A stretch of 64,000 bases of DNA from Polytrichum commune (Eukaryota > Streptophyta > Polytrichopsida > Polytrichales > Polytrichaceae): assembly GCA_950295325.1 (NCBI GenBank), contig OX485808.1, forward strand, positions 22,836,527 to 22,900,526. The letters are read 5' to 3'. The position numbers and the translations under genes were made by a program. Under the pieces are notes generated by a model. It was not told where the DNA came from and did not search any database. It saw only the letters and a list, made by a program, of their open reading frames with translations. Every line of letters starts with the position of its first letter. Position 1 is the first letter of the stretch. Of this stretch, positions 37,532 through 46,487 are shown piece by piece.

Positions 37532-37772
37532 TAAGAGCGTCCCCACCAGCAGAGGTATAAGTCAGTTGAACGGCACTCCTGGAAATCCGGTGCCCAGGAC
37601 GCCAAGTTCTAACGTCCACCAGTCGACGCTAACGCCATAAAGGGTGCCGGACCGGGCATTTGGGAGGAGCTCTTCGGGTATATTAGCCTCGGGTACCGTG
37701 TTCTGCCCGCCAACGCCATCCGGCAGTTAGCCCAACTTTGGACTTATTCCACCATGTCAGGAAAGGGGGGGT

Positions 37773-38498
37773 GTGCTTGCAACGGGAGGGAGGACCAAGA
37801 AGGGCAGGAACTTCTGCCCGGAGGAGGAAGAACAGTGTTGCCGAAGTTTTATGCATACTTCCACCGATGCCAGGAGAGGGATAGGGCAGAAGAATGCACA
37901 ATTTTGGATTAATGTAGCAACGCACTATGCTAGACACAAACCCGAGGGAGGAGCTGATCGTCCTGCTAGGTCTTTAGAGACAAAATGGTCTGACATCAAG
38001 CAATCTGTCGCCAAATTCAGTGGTTGCTATCAGTTAGTGAGAGATCTGAATAAGAGTGGGAAGAGAGCCGAAGTTGTTGCCACCAACGAGCCTGCTCCTC
38101 CTCGGTTTAGAGTCTGCTCCAACACGCTTGTTGCACCTGCACCTGCACCAACACAAGGGTTAGGGTTTAGAGGAGATTTGAATGAAGAAGATGATGTTGA
38201 TGATGATTGTGAGGATGATTCCTCCAACTTGTTTGCAGACAGGAGGAGGGTAGTTGATCTAAATGCTTTTGGGAATGACTTCGGCCAACCAGCTTCGGAT
38301 CGTGATGAGGATACAACCACCATCCTAGATTCTCAACCTAATGACTTCGCAATTAACCCTCCCCCATCACAACGTCGACGACTCTCTGCTGATCCTCATG
38401 AACTCTTTGGCCAGTTTTGGACCCCTGCAATTCAGGAACAGTTTGTACCTAAGCAAATCTCCCCTCCATCCACATGGTTGCAGGGCTTAAGAATATGA
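37773..38498 (+). CDS. Myb/SANT-like Harbinger ORF1 protein, start disrupted
   Basis: An open frame of about 240 codons in the Harbinger element. The N-terminal trihelix Myb/SANT-like domain runs GRTKKGRNFCPEEEEQCCRS, FWINVATHYARHKP, RPARSLETKWSDIKQSVAKF, then SGCYQLV. This is the pattern of plant Harbinger ORF1 proteins, often misnamed glutathione S-transferase T3-like or NAM-associated. These proteins bind subterminal DNA and help the transposase. An acidic stretch (EEDDVDDDCEDD, residues about 137-148) and a proline-rich C-terminal part follow. The best ATG, at 37754, is out of frame by one base across a G7 run (37765-37771), so the ORF is probably frameshifted, or the run length is a sequencing error. 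No other in-frame ATG lies before the domain. Confidence 0.75.
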   Translation: MLATGGRTKKGRNFCPEEEEQCCRSFMHTSTDARRGIGQKNAQFWINVATHYARHKPEGGADRPARSLETKWSDIKQSVAKFSGCYQLVRDLNKSGKRAEVVATNEPAPPRFRVCSNTLVAPAPAPTQGLGFRGDLNEEDDVDDDCEDDSSNLFADRRRVVDLNAFGNDFGQPASDRDEDTTTILDSQPNDFAINPPPSQRRRLSADPHELFGQFWTPAIQEQFVPKQISPPSTWLQGLRI

Positions 38499-38778
38499 AT
38501 TATGTATTTGTTAGAGTTATGCTCATAATCATGTATTTGTATTCCTGATTTATGTCTGCAATTCATTTGTCTTAATTGGATTCCAATGTGCAATGTTATG
38601 CCACGTCTCTTCAAACGCGGCGTCAACAAACACAAACACAAACACAAACACAAATATAAACCACGCCACGCTCCAGCTCCTTGGAGCTCCATGAATTTTT
38701 TCCTTTATACCTGCAACTTGGGGTTTTGACGACGGTTATGGGACCATGAGCTTTTGACCACCCTGATCTGCAGTCACT

Positions 38779-38949
38779 AAAAGACTGCAGATTTGTTTTG
38801 TGGGTTTTACAGCTGAAATTTTAAGAATTTGGGGGCATGTTATATACCGTTGGAAAGGTATTGAAAATATCTTTCCAGCGGTATATAACATGCCCCCAAA
38901 GTCTTGAAATTGCAGCTGGAAAACCAAGAAAACAAATCTGCAGTCTTTA
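38779..38949. repeat. 171-bp foldback inside the Harbinger element
   Basis: Arms of about 78 nt pair around a centre near 38864. The outer part (AAAGACTGCAGATTTGTTTT) and the inner part (GGGGGCATGTTATATACCG) are both matched. Mismatches are concentrated in the middle of the arm. It is either a nested MITE or an internal inverted duplication, able to form a long hairpin if transcribed. Confidence 0.9.
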
Positions 38950-39390
38950 AGAACCCATTTCAAGATGGTTTAGGTAGGACGACTCAAACATTAGACCATG
39001 TTGTTGTGGTCCATATATTAATGGGTGACAATAGAAAGTCTCAAATTAATTCATATAGTGATATTAGTGTAATGTTTTATTTCGTGATTGATGAAAATCT
39101 AGTATGATTAGTGAATTAGTTAATTAGTGAATTAGTTAATGAGGGATTTTAGTATATTTCCGGGCGGAGAACCGAAAGGGATCGGGTAGGGAATCGGGCA
39201 ACACATCGGGCACGGAATCGGTATCCGGGCAAGGCATCGGGCAAGGCTAATGGAATCGGGCAAGGGGGTAATACCGGGCGGGGGCCGGCCTCGAAGAGGG
39301 GCATGTACCCGAGCTAGTGGGCTCCAACAATATGTCGGGTAAACCCACACTATGCCCGGGGCGGTGCCCGGTCTAGTGGGGATGCTCTAA

Positions 39391-40373
39391 GTGAGCTTTA
39401 TTCGCTTTGCGCAAGGCAATGGACCTAGGGGTGGTCTTTGAGATGGACCGAAGTTTGGCAACCAACTAAAACCTGGCCACATATGATGTCATGAACTTGC
39501 TCTCATTCTTCAAAGTGGAGTCTAGCGACAAATAACTATTGTTGTAAAGTGGTCTCCCTTTAAAATGAATCAAAGTTTGATCTTAATCGGATAACCCACC
39601 AAAATAGGCCATGTGTGCAAGATAATACTAGAGCAAAACACTCTTGCAATTACCACTCACCAATTCTATTTGCCTAGCTCAATACTAATTATAAACCACC
39701 TATGTAGTGTCACCAACACTAAATGTATACCTAACACTTATTTATCATTCCTTGTTTAAAAAATTGGACATTATAGATTAGCAATATGTTGCAATTATTG
39801 TCACTTACTTAATATGTTTTCATCCATCATTCAATCATCCGCGAGAGTAATTCATTATGGAATTGTTAGGATGTTGAATATACCAAAAGTGGATGAACTA
39901 AAAGTAAATTGGGATGACATCATTTGTAAAGTTATTCAAGACAAGTGTCATTAGAAAACTTACCACGGAGACATAAAATACCATATGGCACTAAATACAA
40001 TAATTAATGTAAAGGAGGATTTGAGTAAATATGGACAAAAATACTTGTCCATAATTAATAATGCATATGAGACATGCACATTGTACAACAAACTATTTGA
40101 AGGAAGAAACTAGAAGAATATGACAAAAATTCTCAATTATGCATACTTTGAGAACACAATGAAATTGTCACTTTAGACATGTAATTATTTTCACAAATGA
40201 CATGGCGTGGATGCAACTCACATGTGCCATAACAAAAGATACAATCCACATTTAGGAATAGTTGTTGTCGTTTCTATCATAGGGTCCACCGATAGAAGTG
40301 CACATATAGAATGTCATTTTGTCCAAAAGTCATGATAAGTCTAGATTCACTTTGTTAAGTTTAGGGTTTAATA
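39391..40373. other. intergenic, no recognised feature
   Basis: AT-rich, no gene, TIR or RNA gene found. Confidence 0.4.
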
Positions 40374-40376
40374 TAA

Positions 40377-40875
40377 GGGCCACTTCACACATAAGACTGA
40401 GAGCCCATGACCAGTACACTTCAAGCACTCTCATTGGTGGAGAATGCGGAGCCGGTCCAAGTTCGCTTCACACTACGCTTGAGGGACCAACGGAGTATGT
40501 GAATGCAAGATGGATGTAAAGTCTACATGGATTCCTACATGGCATCAAATGGATCATGTTTCATAATCACTTGGATTATTTTCAAAAACCACCTCTTGGA
40601 GGTAGACCTGACACAAAACCAGGAGACCATGGCACTATGACCGCTCACAACCGCTGATTTATTCTATTTTATCATGGGTAACGACCCGCATGAATAGAGA
40701 GGCATTGAAATAGCATTCGGTTGAGGGCCCGCTCACATATGACTTCACACTACACTTGAGGGTCCGTGACCACGCTACATGATTTTGGAGGTGTGTTGGG
40801 TTGGCCTCGGGACACTTTCTTCTGGGCTGTCACAATTTCATGGTCACGGCTCTTGGCTCGTGTGTGACGTGGCCC
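40377..40875 (+). mobile_element. Tourist-like MITE A (499 bp)
   Basis: The left end GGGCCACTTCACACATAAG and inverted right end GGGCCACGTCACACACGAG are flanked by TAA (40374-40376 and 40876-40878). The right two-thirds match the element at 43828-44117. A segment of roughly 210 bp after the left end is unique to this copy. Confidence 0.85.
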
Positions 40876-40878
40876 TAA

Positions 40879-41146
40879 TTTTCTGTCCAGTAAGATATTG
40901 GAAAGGCTGCACCAGTGAAAATTACAGTGCTTATTAACTTACATGAGGAATTATGAGGATAGATGAGATAACCCCTCCACGTCAGCCCATGAGTATTTTT
41001 TGCCTTTTCTGACACCCACTTGCACGGCGCCAGCTGCTCTTTAATGCGAATCAGGAATAAACAACAAAAATTCAACACACAAATCCGTTAAGTCATGCTC
41101 CCAAAGATACCCACTGCTTTTTGTTATTTTCTATTCTCAACGAAAT
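40879..41146. other. short intergenic gap
   Basis: No feature seen. Confidence 0.4.
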
Positions 41147-41357
41147 GCACCCTTCGAGACTATTTTGATTGTTCACGAGCTCAACGACCTAGCCTTTTGG
41201 AAAATGGGTTCCTTGGAGTTCATCTTCTTGTGCAATTGGTAGCCGATTCTATTCACTTGTTCTTTTAGAAATCGATTATCGAATTGCGTTTGAAAGCCAA
41301 TATGGCAACTTGTGATCAATTTCTTTCATAAGAGTTTCAACGATTGTTGTAGCCAAG
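41147..41357 (+). repeat. 211-bp direct duplicate, copy 1
   Basis: Matches 42067-42278 in the same orientation over its whole length, with scattered substitutions. Shared blocks include GACTATTTTGA, CCTTTTGGAAAATG, TTCCTTGGAGTTCATCTTCT and GTGGCAACTTGTGATC (one change here). The pair flanks about 710 bp that hold the SINE and nested MITE. Confidence 0.9.
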
Positions 41358-41364
41358 TAGATAG

Positions 41365-41551
41365 ATAGAAAGATAGATAGAAACTCCGGTCCCTTTTTAG
41401 CAAGGGGCCGGCGTGAATAAAGTGTCCGTTCGTAATGCCAATGACCCGATGCCCACTGGACAAGGGGACATTGAGGCAATACTACTCTCCCCTTTCGAGG
41501 ATGGGCACTATAGTGACACACTATACTAGTTCCTAGCTAGCCACTAGTGCC
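41365..41551. other. spacer with GATA-type microsatellite
   Basis: A short (TAGATAGA)n-like tract at about 41358-41383, then unique sequence with no feature. Confidence 0.5.
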
Positions 41552-41569
41552 TTGAAGATACCGGACATG

Positions 41570-41880
41570 GCAGCGACGCTATCTTGTGAGCGGTGAGCAG
41601 TGAGCGGCGAGTGGTGAGCAGAAAATTTGATTTTTTAAAAAAAAATCAAAATATTTGACTTAATTCTTACACCAAGTAGGACTCTAAACCCTAAACCCCA
41701 AAACCCAAAACCCTAAAACCCTAAACTCTAAACCCCCTAAACCCTTATTAACCACTTTAATGTCTAGATGATGACTATTTAAATTGGGCCATTTGAAAAA
41801 AATTCAAAAATTTGAAGAATAAAAATTCAAATTTTCTGCTCACGGCTCACTGCTCACCGCTCACAAGATAGCATTCCTGC
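41570..41880 (+). mobile_element. MITE with 8-bp duplication and telomere-like core (311 bp)
   Basis: The ends GCAGCGACGCTATCTTGTG and inverted GCAGGAATGCTATCTTGTG continue into AGCGGTGAGCAGTGAGC on both sides, giving TIRs of more than 50 bp. A perfect 8-bp repeat CGGACATG flanks it (41562-41569 and 41881-41888), which fits hAT. It sits inside the SINE tail. The core carries a tract of CCCTAAA-like repeats. Confidence 0.85.
41681..41745 (+). repeat. interstitial telomere-like repeats
   Basis: About nine degenerate copies of the plant telomere unit CCCTAAA, for example CTAAACCCTAAACCCC and AACCCTAAAACCCTAAAC, in the centre of the nested MITE. Confidence 0.85.
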
Positions 41881-42066
41881 CGGACATGGTATCCCCCCAA
41901 AGGGCTTTGAGGTACCCATACAGCAAGGTCCAAGGACCCCCCACCATAGTTGGGTGGACTAAGGTGGTGAGCACCATGCCGGCATGGGGAATAGAACCCA
42001 CAACCTCCTCATTGGGGGCCATGAGCTTTAACCACCAAGCCAAGGCCCGTGGTGCCTTGTAGCCAA

Positions 42067-42278
42067 GCACCTTTGAAGACTATTTTGACTCTTCACAAGT
42101 CCAACGACCTTACCTTTTGGAAAATGAATTCCTTGGAGTTCATCTTCTTGTGCAATCGGTAGCCGATTCTATGCACTTGTCCTTTTAGAAATCGAGTGTC
42201 GAATTGCATTTGAAAGCCAATGTGGCAACTTGTGATCGATTTCCTCTCATAAGAGTTCCGACAATTGTCGTAACCGAG
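42067..42278 (+). repeat. 211-bp direct duplicate, copy 2
   Basis: Partner of 41147-41357; it begins GCACCTTTGAAGACTATTTT and ends in AATTGTCGTAACCGAG. No TG..CA ends or primer site, so not an obvious LTR pair. Confidence 0.9.
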
Positions 42279-43185
42279 CATCAGAATTCAATTAAGTGGT
42301 TATGGATTAACATATACATCGATTGTGTGTTGCCCTAACTTTACCACTTCAAGACTTGCAACGATTTCCATGTTCATGAAAATAAAATAAAATGTTTGCA
42401 TTCTCCTTCAAAATATGTTCCTTTTTGCACGAAAATACTCCTTGCTATTACTCCTCCTAAACGTATGAAAACTATATTCTTTCATCCGCTATAGATGCCT
42501 CAAACCTTTGAGCTATCTTCACACTCCTCAACTCCTTTTTTGAATTGCTTAGGCTCCTTACTAAAAACAAGTGCCGAGCTATCATCGTTACCCTTCCTTC
42601 AACAAAGTTGTGTGATCTAAAACAACCATATAAGTTGAAGGTTGTTATGACACCTCCAAAGCTTTGAAATGTACATCAATGCATGTACATTAAACAACAT
42701 GTTTCCATTTTTAGCTAGCCATGTCATAATTGAACCCAAATCTCAAATGTGTTCACCATACTTTTTAGAGGTTTTACGAGTATATTCATGTTGGTTGGAC
42801 AATGCACAATGCACACTTGATGATGTCATATGGTTTTTCATGTATTTAATTTAGGTGCGAAGTTCGTGATAAGTTGCAAAATTATCTTAAAGAGTGGAGT
42901 TAGATCATAAAGGTTTGCTTATACGGAGGATGTGTTGGCGATGGCATAGGCCACATATTTGACGTTTGATGCGGAGTTAGTTGTGACCTGCCAAACCACG
43001 TCTTCCTGTTGGTTTTTTGTTTTTTGTTTTTGTTTTGTTGTCTTCTTTGACAAGTTACAGTTGTTTGTTGAAAAGTTCACAATACACAACACGAGTGGTC
43101 CCATAAGCAAGATATCCTATAATTATGTCCCATGGAACGCGACCAAGAAGCTACATAATGCTATGAAGCTAAACTAGATGTTCAC
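42279..43185. other. intergenic, no recognised feature
   Basis: AT-rich; a T/G-rich run (TTTTTTGTTTTTTGTTTTTG) near 43017-43040. No gene. Confidence 0.4.
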
Positions 43186-43827
43186 ATAGTATAAAATAGA
43201 TCGATGTGCTTTCACCTCCCGAATGAATATGTTTAGATGGAGACTACAAAGCTCAAGCCCCAAGAATCCTTTTGCATTCCCAAAATCCCTTATATGACAT
43301 TTGGACATTACCGGCAAGTTGACACTCACAAGGAATAGCAATTCATGAAGTATCCGTGCAATGCCATAAAGTAAGAAAGAAATAACTGACCGAAACCGAA
43401 ACCCATAGCATTCCAACTGTGACCCCCTTCACACTAATTGTGGGTCTCTTGTACTAAATTTTGGAATCAAATGAGCTAAAAGAAAGGATCTCTTGATGTG
43501 TTGTCACCTTCCCAATAAACGAGTTCTATGTCAACACCATGAAGCTCTAGCCTAATAATCCTTTTACATTTCCGGAATTCCAAATCTTTGCAATAGGCAT
43601 AGCAATACTTAAGCACTTGATCCATGAAATTTCCATGTTATGCCAAAACAAAGCCTATTGAATGATACATGGAAAAGGAACCGAAACCCGTAACGTTCCA
43701 AATATGACCAATCTAGACTAACTTAGGGTCGTTGGTGTTATTTTTAATATCAAATGAGCTAAAAACAACAACATTAGGGTTATAGAACATATCGCTATGT
43801 TTCCACCTTCCCAATGTATGAGTTTTA

Positions 43828-44117
43828 GGGCCACTTCACACACAAGGGCCTCACACAAAATTGGGAGACCATGACACTCTAAACGTTCACAATCGTTGAT
43901 TTATTCTATTTTATCGTGTGTAAGGACCCGCATGAATAAAAATTCATTGAAATAGCATTTGGTTGAGGGCCCGGTCACATATGACTTCACACTACACTTG
44001 AGGGTCCGTGACCACACTACATGATTTTGGAGGTGTCTTGGGATGGCCTTTACACACTTTCTTTTGGGCTCTCACAATTTCATGGTCACGGCTCTTGGCT
44101 CGTGTGTGAAGTAGCCC
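43828..44117 (+). mobile_element. Tourist-like MITE B (290 bp)
   Basis: The left end GGGCCACTTCACACACAAG and inverted right end GGGCTACTTCACACACGAG are flanked by TTA (43825-43827 and 44118-44120). The body matches element A at 40377-40875 but lacks about 210 bp. Confidence 0.9.
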
Positions 44118-44294
44118 TTACATAGACAACACAAAAGTTGCAGCCTTGAGAATCTTTTTGCATTTATGGAATACCAAATTTGACATTTGGACACTAATAG
44201 TTTGCCACGCCTATTGGTGGAGGGACAAGTGGACGCCTCCCACCAACATGGGGTCACTTTACATGAGTTTTTCACCAACAACAACGACTAGATG

Positions 44295-44707
44295 CACAGG
44301 GAGGTCACTCCATTGTCAAGTTGAAAACCACGTGCGAACAAAAGAAAATCTACTTTTCCTAAGTTGCATCAACAAAATGGGTCAAACTTTTATCAAAAAA
44401 AAAAATCATGAGTACATATACATGCTATCTATTACATAATAAAAATTGATAACCAAATTTGATAATTTTTTTTCTTCTAGAAAACATACCGTTTCTAACT
44501 AGAATGACGCAGAATCGAACTAAACAAATTACTAGAAAAAATGGAGATGACTAAAATTTTCAAAAAAATATACAAAAGATATTATCAATGGATATGTATA
44601 TATAGAAAATATCATAATTTTTAAAATGATTTATGGCATATAATATAGGGGTAGCAAACTTTGTTCGCACGTGGTTTATATCTTGACAATGAAGTGACCT
44701 CCCCGTG
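44295..44707 (+). mobile_element. hAT-type MITE copy 3 (413 bp)
   Basis: The ends CACAGGGAGGTCACTCCATT and inverted CACGGGGAGGTCACTTCATT are flanked by a perfect 8-bp duplication ACTAGATG (44287-44294 and 44708-44715). The interior matches copies 1 and 2. Confidence 0.92.
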
Positions 44708-45240
44708 ACTAGATGTAATAGACGACCATTACAACCGTTCATTGGTTTTGCTTATAATTTGCTGCCAATTTGCTCCCAACAAGAGAATTTATGCCCACAC
44801 TTACTGGTGGCAGTGAATGGAGTTCACTTGTTCGTTGTTGCCCACCACCGATATGTATGGGCGGCCTATAAGTTACTGATCTTATTGGCAAGGTGTCTCT
44901 AGACACTATGCATTGCAATCCTTTAGCACTTTATCCATGAAATTCCATTGATGTGAAAACAAAAGCCTATTAAAGGATGAACGCAAAGGAAACCAAAACC
45001 CATAATGTTCCAAATATGACCCTCTAGACTAATTCAGGGTCTATGGTGTTGTTTTTTAAGATCAAATGAGCTAGAAATATATAAGAGATTATAGAACATC
45101 TCGATTTGCCTCCTAATGTATGAGTTTTACGTAGAGATCACAAAGCTCTATATAGCCTTGAGTTGTCTCTAGACACCGAGTGTATCATAGCACTTTATCC
45201 ATGAAATTCCCATGTTCGGATGTCAAAACAAAAAGCCTAT

Positions 45241-45495
45241 TAACCCTTAAGCGCTTGTGCAACACAAAATGGGTAGTCACATAATGTTCTCATGGGGTTT
45301 GCAACCCACTAAGTGGCAATCTACGTGGATGGAAGGTATATAATGGGTTAGGATGTTGCTCACTATCATGTGAGTCTAAATAACATATATAAAGTTCATA
45401 TTCCAAACATGCATGCTTTTTTGAGGGTTTGGAACTACTTATTATGAGAGGTGGTCTCATGAGCTACCCAATGCGTGTCAAGTGCAAATATAACT
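45241..45495. other. short unique gap before the LTR element
   Basis: No feature, apart from the target site ACATG at 45496-45500. Confidence 0.5.
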
Positions 45496-45500
45496 ACATG

Positions 45501-46473
45501 TGTCGCGCACCTCTCCATGAGGAGTGCCCGAAACACCATGGGCACAAGGGGGACCCCGGAGTGACACCCGGGACTTGTGGCACCGTTGGTGAGAGGGCCC
45601 AAGTGATCCTAGTGTGGGTGAGGGCCCCGGGCGTGGGGAACGCCTCCCACCCACAGAGACTAGGAGGCACAAGGGTAAGGCCATGAGCTATGCGTAGCTC
45701 ATGGCGTGATGATTCTAGAATGCTCAAGATCACCTCAATCGGAGGTGTGAGCTAGGAGTTATGGCCATTTGAGTGGGGCGCTGTCCCGGGACAACGCCCT
45801 GGTACAGCAGTGCCTGGGAGTGATTCCCGGGACTGCCAAGGTTCAAACAGGCATAACTTCCTCAATACTTGCCCGAATGGGGTAAGTGAGGAGTCCATCG
45901 GCATCTACGTGAAGCGTAGATGAGGATGGAGTGGTTGGTTGTTGGAATCAGACATCATACAAGGAAGTTATGATGGTCTGAAGCTGATGGGGGCTTCTAG
46001 GCCCAGCGGCTAAGGGAAAGTGTCCACTTGGCCCCAACTCTTGGTGGAGAGACAAGAGGTTGGTTGACGGTGGGGTAGGGGCCCCGCGTAGAGTCCTAGA
46101 GGCTTATATGGGTGAGGTGGTGTGGCCTCACCCACCCGATGCCGAACGGCAAGGCCTCCATGGGCAATGGCCCATTGTGAGGCTATAGTTGCCTAGTATG
46201 GTTCGGGTTGTTGTAGTGTTGCTCCGGCAACGCGATGATCAACATGGGATTGGACTTCCATGGATGGAAGTCCACATTGGGGAAATGGGTTACCGATTAA
46301 GGGGTGAGTCCCGAAAGCAAAGTAGGAGGGTTGGTTCCCTCCTATGAACTATTGGTCCGGGGTAAGAGGAGCTATCCATTAGCATGGCGGAATGCGAAGG
46401 GTTAGCGACTCGTAACCTTTGCTAGAATTAAAAATTGGCAAGATTGTTAAGGGACCTAGCAAGGGTTGCGACA
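45501..46473 (+). repeat. 5' LTR (973 bp)
   Basis: It begins TGTCGCGCACC and ends GGGTTGCGACA, so the tips form the 6-bp inverted repeat TGTCGC/GCGACA. It differs from the 3' LTR at one base that I can see (T at 45883, C at 52194). At least eight hairpins lie within it. A TATA-like CTTATATGG sits at about 46101-46110. Confidence 0.97.
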
Positions 46474-46475
46474 CT

Positions 46476-46487
46476 TGGTATCAGAGC
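46476..46487 (+). other. primer binding site for initiator tRNA-Met
   Basis: TGGTATCAGAGC begins 2 nt after the LTR. It is complementary to the last 12 bases of plant initiator tRNA-Met, the usual primer for plant Ty3 and Ty1 elements. Confidence 0.95.

Larger units (their letters stand above)
37535..39387 (+). mobile_element. PIF/Harbinger element carrying ORF1 only (1853 bp)
   Basis: The TIRs GAGCGTCCCCACCAG (left) and GAGCATCCCCACTAG (right, inverted) are flanked by TAA duplications (37532-37534 and 39388-39390). The GAGCATC.CCA.CAG start and TWA duplication are typical of plant Harbinger elements. Inside are the Myb-like ORF1 and a 171-bp foldback (38779-38949). An ATCGGGCA-rich subterminal region lies at about 39180-39260. 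No DDE transposase is present, so it would need one in trans. Confidence 0.85.
41552..42058 (-). mobile_element. tRNA-derived SINE, split by a MITE
   Basis: On the minus strand the head at about 42055-41985 has an A-box-like TGGCTTGGTGGTTAAAGC and a B-box-like GGGTTCTATTCCCC, at the spacing seen in plant tRNA-derived SINEs. The tRNA-unrelated body runs to about 41881. It resumes briefly left of the nested MITE (41552-41569). GTGCCTTG-like sequence on both outer sides may be the target duplication. No gene function. Confidence 0.7.
43186..45240. repeat. diverged tandem array, unit about 290 bp, interrupted by two MITEs
   Basis: A phrase close to CAAATGAGCTAAAA recurs at about 43468, 43750 and 45061. 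ACCGAAACCC.TA..GTTCCAA recurs at about 43393, 43682 and 44994. TTATCCATGAAATT-like and AAAGCCTATT phrases recur between them. Together they indicate four or more diverged units. The array is broken by the Tourist MITE B (43828-44117) and hAT MITE copy 3 (44295-44707). Confidence 0.75.

Noticed and set aside
41147-42278. Short LTR (TRIM) element
   Set aside because: The direct repeats lack TG..CA ends, a primer binding site, a polypurine tract and a target duplication.
45501-45560. Hammerhead ribozyme as in plant retrozymes
   Set aside because: ATGAGGAG and CCGAAAC resemble core parts, but the conserved CTGA is absent and there is no stem II between them.
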